DNA from: Hirsutella rhossiliensis
Lineage: Eukaryota > Ascomycota > Sordariomycetes > Hypocreales > Ophiocordycipitaceae
Length of the DNA stretch: 64,000 bases
Reading direction: 5' to 3'
Assembly: GCF_020360975.1 (NCBI RefSeq)
Contig: NW_025408676.1
Location: 1,922,001-1,986,000, forward strand
The position numbers were made by a program, and so were the translations under genes. The notes beneath the pieces were generated by a model. It did no database searches, had not been told where the DNA came from, and was given only the letters and a program-made list of their open reading frames with translations. This document shows positions 24,434 through 34,324 of the stretch, piece by piece (within the stretch, counting starts at the first letter, position 1; every line of letters begins with the position of its first letter).

Positions 24434-24753
24434 GGCTCCCTGTTTCGAAGCTCTCGCGAGACTCAAGAACAAGCTTTACAGCCCTTGCGATAGCGATTTG
24501 GGAATACATTGCGTGTTGGCGACGTAGAAATACGTCATGAGTATCATGCGGTCGCGAGTTTTGGTGGGAAGATGCACTAAAAACGCGGTGCTACGATAGT
24601 GGGCCCGTGCGCGGCTGTCCACGGGTTTTCTGCATGTCCACGACTTTTTTGGCCAACTTAGGGGAAGGGGCCCCAAGTTGGCATACGAAGGCACTAGCCA
24701 ACGGGTATTTCCCCTTAGCGTTCGAGTCGAACGCTTGTTTAAGGGGGAAGTAC
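24434..24753 (+). mobile_element. Probable 3' internal end of an LTR retrotransposon
   Basis: No domain recognised, but it ends in a purine-rich tract (AAGGGGGAAGTAC, 24741-24753) directly before TGTCACGG, the arrangement of polypurine tract and 3' LTR. It also contains the short palindrome GCGTTCGAGTCGAACGC. The 5' part of the element is absent. Confidence 0.4.
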
Positions 24754-25030
24754 TGTCACGGTTGGATGTCATGCCATGTCACGTGCCACGTAGGGTCACA
24801 TGACCACACCTCCTGTACATATTGATCGCTAGTCCACGTCCATAGCTTTAGTCCTTCGTGGATCAACAATATATCTATACCCCCGACCTCGTTTCCTGAC
24901 AAACGCGCTTGCTGGTGTTGTTGGAGTTCCAGGAAAATAAAACGTTCTTCAAACTGGGTATTTCTTCGGGAACTCTGTTCTCTAAGACTTCGTATCTCGG
25001 CAACCAGGGCGCTGAGGACGTCCGGCTACA
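24754..25030 (+). repeat. Probable LTR (TGTCACGG...CTACA)
   Basis: Follows a polypurine-like tract, begins TGT and can end ACA at 25030. Inside are ATATATCTATA and AATAAAA, usable as promoter and poly(A) signals. No second copy exists in the window, so the 3' limit is inferred only. Confidence 0.45.
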
Positions 25031-25142
25031 TATTGTCATTATCTTCGGCCATCGCGACTTCGCTGAACGCTAATAGTTCAGACGGGACTCAGTTACTTTG
25101 GTGTCTTCGGTGTCTTCAGTGTCTTCAGTGATCTTGGTAGTA

Positions 25143-25332
25143 TGTGAAAGGCCTCTAGTGAGTTGGTACAACGAACTAGACTCTATGCTGTTTACTATCA
25201 AGATAGAGAAGGAAGAAAGAAAGAAAGAGAATCTACTACGTGAGAGCATAATAGCATTTTATAGCTTCGAGCCAATGGAGGGTTCTAGAAGCTAGGCGGC
25301 GCAGCCGCCGTTGAAGCAGTTTGCCAGTTACA
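25143..25332 (+). repeat. Solo LTR, family member 1
   Basis: 190 bp, TGTGAAAGGCCTC to GTTACA, flanked by GTAGTA on both sides (25137-25142 and 25333-25338). It is highly similar to 49920-50105. No internal retrotransposon sequence is left beside it. Confidence 0.85.
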
Positions 25333-26248
25333 GTAGTAAACAAATCTAAAAAAAAGATTCCTATATAATGTATGGCCCTTGAAAATACAAATCCAGGCAG
25401 ATATATAACTGTCGGAGCAATGACTCTAGCGCCCTGTATGTTCGGTGCCCTCTCAAGGCACCTCTCCAGGCGCGACCGGCGGCCAGGGGGTCCCTAACAG
25501 CTGGCCAGCTCGGCTGTCAGACGCGGGCGCTCTGTGTCAAGAACCTGGTCGACGTCGTTATCAGGAGATCTATTGCGTTTTTCCTTTTAACAGATGGCTT
25601 CATGCTTGCCGTTTCATCTGTTCTGCTATCTATCCCTCAGCTTCTTTGCTCGGGACACGGCGATGTCATCAGTTCGCCAGTCATAACAGCAAAATAATTA
25701 AAATGTATGCCCTTATAGATATGGTCTACTGATGTTCCTCCCTAAGGTACCGGCCTAGGCCTATTGGGGCTCTCGCTGAGATACCTATCTCGTAGTGAGG
25801 TCCGAAGAAAGAAACTGGGGTCAACCATTGGTTGCCACAGTTTCGCTTTCCTTCGCATTAGTACTTTCAGACCTGTTTTCTTCTGTGATCTTAATATTGA
25901 TCTCCGCTCTTGTCTTTTTCAACCAGTTGAGCTTTGTATGCAGAGAAATTTGTGAGGAGGTGCTTCAAGCAAGTTACGTCAGAGACTGTCAGAGACTGGC
26001 CACTTCAGGATAGCCCTAGATATACTCGTGAAACGTGACAATGAAAAGGGTTTTTTCTATTGCACTTTCCTGGCCTCCACTCACTATAATGGAGAGAAAG
26101 CTGAACTTAAGTTTGGGGCTGGATCTGTTGTCAATGGGTGACTCGTTATCTCAAGGAGCTTCTCTCGACTCCCCAACGTGGTGAGCCCAGAGACAAGTAG
26201 TATCTACGACCCAGTTAAGTAACCTGTGTATATATTCAGTAAATAAAT
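25333..26248. other. Intergenic, downstream of the NRPS gene
   Basis: No gene seen. A sequence starting TGTCGGAGC at 25410 might be another LTR relic (weak). The right end is the 3' flank of the NRPS gene. Confidence 0.4.
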
Positions 26249-29200
26249 TTAGCTAGCGAAGGTATATCCTATCAAGTCCGAAACAGGGCGATCTCCACAA
26301 CCAAGCAAGTTCTCCAAAGCCGCGCCAACCTCCTCAGCCATAGTCTGAGAGTCCTGCTGGCTTAGCACTGAGCTCAGGGCAATGACATCAATCTTCAGGC
26401 CAGTAGAATGGGGCGTCGAGCTGATCCAGACCTCACCTTGAGGAAATACACGGCCGTAAGAAGTCATTGGCGAGAAAGTAGTACCACTTCCCAGCGAGAG
26501 AGCCAAGTCTGCGCCAGTGTCCTGGTGCTGGACGATGTACCCGAATTGAGTACTGCTCGGCCAGCTGGTGCACTTGGCCACGATCTGGTCAAGGTCCAGG
26601 GAGGAGTATCGGAGGGATGTGGTGTGCTGGGCTTGCGCGCTTTTGAGGTATTCCAACGCAACTTTAGAACAGCACACGCTGAGCCGGTACGGGATATAGT
26701 TCGTACAGGGGCCAACAATTTGATCAAGACAGCTGTCGACCGAACTGCAACGGGCGTCCACTGTCTGACCGATGACGATATCTGTGCAGCCGGTCCGTGA
26801 CGCTAGAACCAGGCAGACGGCGGCTTTGACGGCGGTGGCAGTTGTGATGCCCGGGGGGTGTGATGGGGGCGTAACTGTGCATGATCCAGTGACCTGAAAG
26901 ATGCGCTTTTGAGGCGTCGTAGTGTTTGCAGTCTGATAGGTAGACGTCATAGAAGAGCCTGACAGGTACTGCTTCCAGAAGGCATGGGCACTCTCGTCGT
27001 TAGTCTGCCACATGTGATGACGGAGATAGATGTCAAAGTCGGAGAAGTTTGCACGGGGGGTTCCGTTGTATTCATCGGCCAGGGCCTGGACGATAAAAGG
27101 GATAGTGGTGAGATCGTACTGTGCATGAGCAAGGCGGAGGAGAAGTCGACGTGTGTTAGACCGGCGGTTGGACACGAGAGTGAACAGAGTTGGCAGTTCC
27201 GTAGAGCCCGCTACACCGATAACTTGCTGCTGTTGGCAAAGAAAGTTACAGAAGCCATTGAGAGGCTCATCGGTTGTAATTTCACGGACGCACTCGCGCA
27301 CCTCCGGCAAGACGAGCTGCAAGAGATGGTCCGCATGTTGGGCAAATACCGTGCGAAGGATAGTGAATCGGGCTATCAACGTAGTGCAGGCGGTTTGAAG
27401 CTTGCTGGTCGAAATATCCCCCGATAAGTCAAACTGGAAATGGGACCATGGATAACTCTGTATGAGGAATGCTTGCGCGGCGGTGACAGGATAAATAGCC
27501 GCAATGTCATTGCCTCCTTGAATGAGGCCGACGTTCTGTAGTGGTCGAAGAATCTCCTGGAGGGACTGATCTTCGATTTTTGACAGTGAGAGCGAGGGCG
27601 ACGGACTCGGGGGGTCATGCTCTGTGATCAGATGTCGGGACCGCGCGAGGGTTGACAGATTCGTGTTGTTCAAAACGTCTGCCACAGCGAACACGAACCC
27701 GACCCTTCTTGCTAGTGCTACCATTTTCATCGCCGCTAGGGACTCGCCGCCGAGGAGTAAGAAAGAATCCTCTCTCCCAATCACTTCGCATGGTAGTCGA
27801 AGCACCTCTGCCCAAATTTCCTGAAGTCTCCGTTCATTGTCATCAGACACGGGTGTCTTGGCCGGGGAGCTCATGATATAACGTTGCAGGTCACTTTGTG
27901 ACAACGAGAATAGTTTTTCTCGGAGCTGACGACGATCCGTCTTGCCTGTGAGGGTGTGAGGGATGTGACATAAAGGAATAAAAATGGACGGCACCATATA
28001 AGGAGGTAAAATGGCCCGAAGATAAGCTTGAATAGAGGCAGCGGCCCCGTTGAAAGCCAAGTCTGGTTCCTCGAACATGGTATCATCGTGGATTTCTGTC
28101 ACTGGCGGGCCGAGCTTTATCAAGGCAACCAGTCTGGCGATATCATCGGAAACCAACACATCTGCGACGACCTGACTGGCAGCCGGATACACTCTCTTGA
28201 GACTTGCCTCAACTGCGTTTAGATCGATGAGCTGGCCTCGGAGCTTGACACGGCTGTCTTTACGACCGATGTATTGAATGGATCCGTCCGGCTGATACCG
28301 GACCAGATCTCCTGTTCGGTAGAGGGCAGGATATGGCGACGGAGCAGGAATCTGTCTTCTCCAGCGGGGAGGGCCAATGAAAGCAGCCCTCGTAACCTCT
28401 GGCAGGTTCAGGTATCCTCGAGCCAGGAACGGGCCTTCGAGGAGAAGCTCACCCACGGCGCCAACCGCTGCTAGTCTGGTTGGGTCTGATGGCACAGTAA
28501 CCCAGCCCAAACCACCAACGATTCGGCCGATGACACCGGATTTCCACCCAACCTCGGCGATACTGCCCACTCCGCAGATCGTTGCCTCGGCAGGGCCATA
28601 GCCGTTGATGAGGGAACGGCCTTTTGCCCACGCCCCAACGCTATCGTCGGTCACGGCTTCGCCTCCTAGGACCAGAGTAGTCAACAAGGGAACATCTGCG
28701 GGGTCGAGGCTTCTGGCTGTGGAAGGGGTTAAAAACGCCCAGTTGACCTGCGCGTCTCGAATAAAGCCGGCGAGGTTGTTCATGCGGTCAAACTCGGATG
28801 GAACGTAGATGGCTCCGCCTGCGGTCAAGGTGGTAAATATTTCATAGATGCTGACGTCAAACGCATATGACGAGAAGTGCAGGACCCGACTGCTGCAGTT
28901 CACCTTCATCCCCGCGCTGTGATGGTAGATGCTCGTGGCCAGGGTGCGATGGGGCATCTCGATGCCTTTGGGATGGCCAGTACTGCCCGACGTAAACATG
29001 ATGAACGCGAGATCCTCTGGGGTTCCTACCCCCCTTTCCCAGGCGTCCAAAAGGGAGGGACATTCCGTCTGCGAGTAGCCGTTCTGGGCCGCAAGGAGGG
29101 ACACATCAATGATGGTGGGACAGAGGCCAGACGTCACCGGGGCAGTGGCATGGCTGTTGACCAAGATAGCTGCGCCGGCGGCTTGGACGATACCTCGCAC

Positions 29201-32200
29201 TCTTTCTCGTGGAGATAGTAAATCGATTAGCACGCACGTGCCTCCAGCGAGCAGGACGGCCAGGATGACTGCAATGCTCCATCTGCCGCGGTCCAAGCAG
29301 ACAGCCACAGGAGTCCCTCGCTCCACACCATGTCCCTGCAGTTGCCGGGCGACGAGCGACGAGTGTGCCCAGAGTTCCCGATATGTCCATGAGCCATCCC
29401 AGGAAACGACAGCGGGTGCCTGAGGTCGACGGGAGCATTGGGCAAAGACCGACTCCTGCAAGAAGCGATTGTCGGCTGGTGGCATGTAACTGTTCCATTG
29501 TTGTACTTGCTCCATGTCCCGCGGCCCGAGAAAGCTGATTTCTCCGACTCTCTCCGTGGTAGGCTTATAGATGTAGCGCAAGACGTGCTCGAATTGATGA
29601 GCCATTCGCTCCACCTCAACGCCGCCTATAACGTCCGTGTCGTATGTGATATCGAGGGAAATCGCGCTCGTATCGGCACTGGCACGAAAGATTACCATCA
29701 TAGCATAAGAAGAGAACGCCGTGTAGTCCATCCCAGTCTGAGTCGTTCCCCGGATAATGGACAAGTATCCAGCTTTGTTCTCCTTGCCAGCCATGTCGCG
29801 ATCCGCGTGAGCTTCGATGATGAGCAAAGTCTGGAAGCGACAGCCTTCCGAAGCATCTCTGCTGCACCGGCTGATGCGGTGCAAGCCAGCCTGTTCGTAT
29901 GGAATCATGCGTGCGAGAGAGTCCTGGACCTGATCCAGCGCCATCTTCACGGTATCTTCCTGATCAATTCGAACGCGCAGCGGGACGGTTGCAATCGTTG
30001 GGCCCACGATATTCTCGATCCCCGGTATGTCGGCACCACGCCCGTTGACAGTCACCCCGTACAAGGTCTCGTCCGCGTCCGTATAGTGAGCCACGAGTAA
30101 CGACCAGGCAAGGTGAATATATGTAGCGGTGGTATGCTCCTCCCGTCCGGTGGAGACCAAGCTTCTCACCCAATGCCGATGCGATGCGTTTGCGTGCGGC
30201 CGATATTTTCCGGATGGCAAGGTAGGGAATATCGGGGCATTCACACCGGCGAGCTCCGAGGCCCAGAACTCGTCTGCCCCTGGGAGGTCCTGTGTGTGTT
30301 GGATGAAGGAGCGGTACGAGGTGCTCAGCAAAGGATCGCGTCCGAGGTAGGCACGCTGTAGTTGCTCATGCACCAGACGGAGCGACCAGCCATCCCAGAT
30401 GGAGTGGTGGATTGTCATGATCAGCTGCCCATGCCGAGGACGGCAGCAAAACCGGACCAAAGGCACACCGATCTTGGTGATCTCAAGTTTCTCCCAGCAG
30501 CCAGGCAGCATCTCCTCGGTTTCTACGTCCCACGCGAAGCCATCGACGATGACCGCTTGCATGAGCCCCTCATGGGTCTCGATGATGCGACTTCGCAGAG
30601 CAGCATTCTTGGATATCACCGACTGCCACGCAGCCTTCAAACGGGGTAGCTCCATGCTGTCGGGAATACCAAACGTTATATGCCCGGTATACATGCCTGG
30701 GTGCCTCAAAGACGCCAGGAACATGCTTTCCTGCAGTGCGGTACAAGGGTAGATATCTTCAATGAGCTTCGCAGACACGCGGCACTGCTTCTGCGCCAGG
30801 TCGACGATATCATGCCTCTTTGCCACAGGCAAGAGGGCAAACGGAGCCAAAGCCTTTCCTGCATGGTGTGATGTCTGGATCAAAGCCGCACGTTTTGATT
30901 GCTTGGCCAGCGTACACTGAGACGAAAGGACATCTTTGGCGTGTAGTATAAGCCCAGCCGTCCTAGCCGCTGCAACGAGACGAATGGCTTGAAGTGAATC
31001 CCCTCCGAGGCGCAGGAAAGTGTCGTCCATGCCTATCAAGTCGGCTGGCAGACCCAGCACATTGCTATACAGACTTCGTATGGTTGATTCTCTGGGTGTG
31101 GATGGAGGACGTTTTTCACCCGAGGGCGAGAGCAAAAGACGTTCAACGTCCCGTCGCGAAAGGGCAGCAGCACGGGTTCGCAAGGCTCGACGGTCTGTTT
31201 TCCCCGATGCAGTTTGAGGGATAGTGGATACGGGAATGAATATGTCTGGAACCATGTAGCTGGGTAGATTGGCTTGCAAATACTGCTTGCTGATGGCGAA
31301 TTGCTCCGTCATCTTCGATTGCGGCGATAGGAACAGACCATCTCCCATGCCGTCCGTGCTGAAACCAGTGCCAAACGGACGGAACAAGACAAAGGCAATG
31401 AGCTTTTCCACTCCGTCGTCGGAAAAGATGACCTTTTCGACAATGACCTCGGCATTTCCGTCGGGGAAGGTCTGTTGGAGATGGCATTCGATATCATGGA
31501 GCTCGACCCGCTGACCGCGAATCTTCACCTGGGCATCTTTGCGGCCGTGCAGTATCAGTGCACCGCTTATGCTGTCCAGGGAGGCCAAATCTCCGGTGCG
31601 GTAGACGCGGTGCCGATAAGAGGTGCCCTTGCGGTGCCGGCGCAGCCAGCCGGGTGCATCAATAAACGCCTGGCGAGTGGCACTGGGATCATTGAGATAG
31701 CCTCGGCCAACAATCGGCCCTTCCACGAGCAGCTCCCCCACCGTACCGGGTGGCATCAGCTTCTCTGGATCCTCGGGGCTAATAATCCAGGCTGTCGCCG
31801 CTGTGGTGTATCCGATGTTTCGAGGATCAACACCATCCTCCACCCTAGACTGCACAGACACATTGACAGAACATTCGGCAGGCCCGTATGCGTTCATTAT
31901 GCGAATTCCCAATGCTTCGTATGCTGCCGCATCGGGGGAGCGCATCAGTTCGCCTCCCACAATCAGCGTAGGTGGCGGGCTGCAGCATTCTGTCCATGGC
32001 ACCGTCCTCGCAAAGGATGGGGTCAGGAAACTGTGGGAGATGTGGAACTTCTTGTAAGACTCAACGAACAAGTTTGGATCGCTTCGCTCAGAGTCGCTCA
32101 TTACGCATAAACAGCCTCCTGCCATCAGAGTACTGAGCGTCTCCATGACACTGACATCGAAGGCATACGAGGCGAACTGGAGAACGCGCGACGTCGAATC

Positions 32201-32875
32201 GATACCGAACACCTTCAGGTGCGACCGGGCTCCAGAGCAATATGACCGATGCTCGATGATAATGCCCTTGGGCTTCCCGGTCGAACCTGATGTGAACGCG
32301 ATATACGCGGCGTTTTCAGGTCGAGGCATGGTTGGCCCAGCTTGGCCGGGACTCGGCGGGCATGCCCGGCTCAGGTGCTCCACGACTAAAGCAGGAGACA
32401 TCTCTGAACATTGTTTTCTGAGCTCCTCACTCGTGAGGACAAAGCTTGCCCTGATTTCCTTGCACATCTCCCCCAGCCTGCTCCGTGGATAGGATGGATC
32501 CAGAAGGGTGAAAGCTCCTCCGCTCTTGAGGACTCCCAATATAGCAACCGTTGTCCATCGGGACTTGTGCATATAAATGGGTACAACGCACTCTGGCTTG
32601 GCTCCAAGGAGGATCAAGACTGACGCAAGGCCATCTGACAGGCTGTCGAGCTCGGCGTACGTGAATGACCCGTCCCACGAATTGACTGCGGGTGAGTCCG
32701 GAGATCTCTGGCATTGCTCGCGAATGACTTGGTGTACGCAAGTGTCCCAGAATCTTTGGTCCTCCTCTTTGTTTTCGCTGCCTGTCGTTACTTCGGTGCT
32801 GTGCACCGTCGGACTGTCTTTGGATGTCTTGCATGGAGGAATATCTCTCCGTTCGAATGCTACCGAAGGTGCCAT
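26249..32875 (-). CDS. ftmA: Dimodular NRPS, brevianamide F (cyclo-Trp-Pro) synthetase
   Basis: Uninterrupted 2208-aa reading from ATG 32875. The frame is open further upstream but only from a TTG. Domain order is A-T-C-A-T-C. A1 has AFTSGSTGKPKG (about 193-204), NAYGPAE and YRTGD. T1 has LGGDSL (Ser about 627). C1 has the intact HHSIWDG (about 823-829). A2 has MFTSGSTGHPKG (about 1293-1304) and NGYGPAE. T2 has LGGESL (Ser about 1712). The final C domain has AHAQYD (about 1916-1921) in place of HHxxxDG, as in fungal terminal cyclising domains. This architecture and length match FtmA, which joins L-Trp and L-Pro and releases the diketopiperazine brevianamide F, the first step of fumitremorgin synthesis. 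Neighbours follow the ftm order. Which module takes which amino acid is from family knowledge. Confidence 0.9.
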   Translation of the reverse strand: MAPSVAFERRDIPPCKTSKDSPTVHSTEVTTGSENKEEDQRFWDTCVHQVIREQCQRSPDSPAVNSWDGSFTYAELDSLSDGLASVLILLGAKPECVVPIYMHKSRWTTVAILGVLKSGGAFTLLDPSYPRSRLGEMCKEIRASFVLTSEELRKQCSEMSPALVVEHLSRACPPSPGQAGPTMPRPENAAYIAFTSGSTGKPKGIIIEHRSYCSGARSHLKVFGIDSTSRVLQFASYAFDVSVMETLSTLMAGGCLCVMSDSERSDPNLFVESYKKFHISHSFLTPSFARTVPWTECCSPPPTLIVGGELMRSPDAAAYEALGIRIMNAYGPAECSVNVSVQSRVEDGVDPRNIGYTTAATAWIISPEDPEKLMPPGTVGELLVEGPIVGRGYLNDPSATRQAFIDAPGWLRRHRKGTSYRHRVYRTGDLASLDSISGALILHGRKDAQVKIRGQRVELHDIECHLQQTFPDGNAEVIVEKVIFSDDGVEKLIAFVLFRPFGTGFSTDGMGDGLFLSPQSKMTEQFAISKQYLQANLPSYMVPDIFIPVSTIPQTASGKTDRRALRTRAAALSRRDVERLLLSPSGEKRPPSTPRESTIRSLYSNVLGLPADLIGMDDTFLRLGGDSLQAIRLVAAARTAGLILHAKDVLSSQCTLAKQSKRAALIQTSHHAGKALAPFALLPVAKRHDIVDLAQKQCRVSAKLIEDIYPCTALQESMFLASLRHPGMYTGHITFGIPDSMELPRLKAAWQSVISKNAALRSRIIETHEGLMQAVIVDGFAWDVETEEMLPGCWEKLEITKIGVPLVRFCCRPRHGQLIMTIHHSIWDGWSLRLVHEQLQRAYLGRDPLLSTSYRSFIQHTQDLPGADEFWASELAGVNAPIFPTLPSGKYRPHANASHRHWVRSLVSTGREEHTTATYIHLAWSLLVAHYTDADETLYGVTVNGRGADIPGIENIVGPTIATVPLRVRIDQEDTVKMALDQVQDSLARMIPYEQAGLHRISRCSRDASEGCRFQTLLIIEAHADRDMAGKENKAGYLSIIRGTTQTGMDYTAFSSYAMMVIFRASADTSAISLDITYDTDVIGGVEVERMAHQFEHVLRYIYKPTTERVGEISFLGPRDMEQVQQWNSYMPPADNRFLQESVFAQCSRRPQAPAVVSWDGSWTYRELWAHSSLVARQLQGHGVERGTPVAVCLDRGRWSIAVILAVLLAGGTCVLIDLLSPRERVRGIVQAAGAAILVNSHATAPVTSGLCPTIIDVSLLAAQNGYSQTECPSLLDAWERGVGTPEDLAFIMFTSGSTGHPKGIEMPHRTLATSIYHHSAGMKVNCSSRVLHFSSYAFDVSIYEIFTTLTAGGAIYVPSEFDRMNNLAGFIRDAQVNWAFLTPSTARSLDPADVPLLTTLVLGGEAVTDDSVGAWAKGRSLINGYGPAEATICGVGSIAEVGWKSGVIGRIVGGLGWVTVPSDPTRLAAVGAVGELLLEGPFLARGYLNLPEVTRAAFIGPPRWRRQIPAPSPYPALYRTGDLVRYQPDGSIQYIGRKDSRVKLRGQLIDLNAVEASLKRVYPAASQVVADVLVSDDIARLVALIKLGPPVTEIHDDTMFEEPDLAFNGAAASIQAYLRAILPPYMVPSIFIPLCHIPHTLTGKTDRRQLREKLFSLSQSDLQRYIMSSPAKTPVSDDNERRLQEIWAEVLRLPCEVIGREDSFLLLGGESLAAMKMVALARRVGFVFAVADVLNNTNLSTLARSRHLITEHDPPSPSPSLSLSKIEDQSLQEILRPLQNVGLIQGGNDIAAIYPVTAAQAFLIQSYPWSHFQFDLSGDISTSKLQTACTTLIARFTILRTVFAQHADHLLQLVLPEVRECVREITTDEPLNGFCNFLCQQQQVIGVAGSTELPTLFTLVSNRRSNTRRLLLRLAHAQYDLTTIPFIVQALADEYNGTPRANFSDFDIYLRHHMWQTNDESAHAFWKQYLSGSSMTSTYQTANTTTPQKRIFQVTGSCTVTPPSHPPGITTATAVKAAVCLVLASRTGCTDIVIGQTVDARCSSVDSCLDQIVGPCTNYIPYRLSVCCSKVALEYLKSAQAQHTTSLRYSSLDLDQIVAKCTSWPSSTQFGYIVQHQDTGADLALSLGSGTTFSPMTSYGRVFPQGEVWISSTPHSTGLKIDVIALSSVLSQQDSQTMAEEVGAALENLLGCGDRPVSDLIGYTFAS

Positions 32876-34324
32876 TTCTCCGTCACAATGGAGAACAAGT
32901 CGATCCCGACCCAGCGCAAAGTCCGATCGGGGCAGGAAAAACAAATTTGCGCAATCGTATGCTGTGTCTTATGGAGGATGAGCAGAGCTGGAACATAGAC
33001 CAAGGACTGGTGAACTCTAAATTTACAACCTAAGGAAGGATCAAGCTTAGCTGACTACATGTATCTTATAAGAACAAGAGTGCTCAACGTGAACAAAGAC
33101 TGTAAACAGACGGAGGTTGCGCTGCAACCTCCGTCTGCAGTCTTATGGGTCGCGGTGAGAGTGGAACTCGTTACGCAAAGAGCTTGATTCTCTAGCCGAC
33201 GCGTCTGGGGACAGACATGCGGGTGTTGGCCAACTACACTCCCTGGACACCAGACTCTGCATGTCCGAATATTCATTCTGTGGCTTTTGTGGTAATGGAA
33301 ATGACCGGATTTCCGTTCTTCGTTTGCTAGGTAGTAGCATGTGTGGCAGAATCCCCCGTCCCATAGCATAGGTCAGGACAGGATGTGTAAATTCCGTGTC
33401 CAGGGGATGTGTGTATAACCTTATAGCACTACTCAAGCCCCGTGCTGCAGAGCATTCACGCCAGGTGAATATCAAGGCAAGCCAAACATCGCACCGCCCC
33501 ATACTCGCCTCTATGCTCTATGTCCTCACGGCCAAGAAGGTCACCAACTTAGTAAGGGCCTTATTGCTGTCAGGCCTTGTAGCACATTCGACTCGGTTGA
33601 CCCCACTGACGTGTGGTTGCATTTCTCCTCTCCAGACATACCCTGAAACATCCACAGTAATGTGCATGGGCTTACAGTCAATATTCCGGCGAGAAAGCCC
33701 TAATCGATCTACAGTGCAGCGAGTATGGGAATAGATACGCATGTGGCTTTCGCGGCCCTACTCCTTGTGCAACGAGGCATATATACAGCTGAGCTACCCC
33801 CCTTGGTTAGAGCAAACCTGCTGTACAGACAGCATCGGATATTATGAAGGGCCATGCGGAAAAATACTGTTCAACGAAGTCACCCACTATGAGGCGAGAG
33901 GCATAGATCCCTATTCTCTACCGAGGCAAGGGCAGTAGCATAGGTAGTCTGGGACACAGCATCATCTGCAGCTGAAGAATCGACCCGAACGCCGCCGCGC
34001 AATAATAAAACGGCATGGTTTGCGTGCATTATGCAATGTATGAGATAATAGTCCTGATGCAAGGTTCACAGCTGCACACCCGGGATTTTTGGAGATCTTT
34101 GTACGTCCATGGCACGAGCCAAATACTTGATTCGTCACATCAGCCGCGGCACCGTGCAATTGGCCAGCCGCCCTTGCATTTGCACGGAAGCCGAATCTGC
34201 AGGCTGCAAAGGAGTGCTGAGTAGGACTGGACGGACCCCTGCAGCAAACGATGTAGGGGGGCGGAGAGTGTTCCGATTTATTTGGCCTGATCAAAGCCAA
34301 TGGCGAGGCCTGAGAACTACAGAA
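32876..34324. promoter_or_regulatory. NRPS upstream region with a strong stem-loop
   Basis: About 1.4 kb without a gene, between the NRPS start and the 3' end of the P450 gene. It must hold the NRPS promoter. At 33107-33137 there is a perfect 14-bp inverted repeat (CAGACGGAGGTTGC / GCAACCTCCGTCTG) with a 3-base loop, about 230 bp upstream of the NRPS ATG. The pairing extends outward after a small bulge to AAGACTG. The remainder shows nothing recognisable. Confidence 0.6.

Noticed and set aside
25428..25560. GC-rich stretch that could hold a tRNA
   Set aside because: No cloverleaf with an intact T-loop and acceptor stem could be drawn by eye.
25410..25683. Possible LTR starting TGTCGGAGC
   Set aside because: Only a 4-bp flanking match (TAAC) and no second copy or internal sequence; too weak to call.
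29438..32110. Plus-strand open frames of about 210-220 aa inside the NRPS gene
   Set aside because: Shadows of the NRPS coding frame on the other strand.
32876..32944. Upstream extension of the NRPS frame by 23 codons
   Set aside because: The extension begins at TTG, not ATG; the ATG at 32875 gives a length close to the known family.
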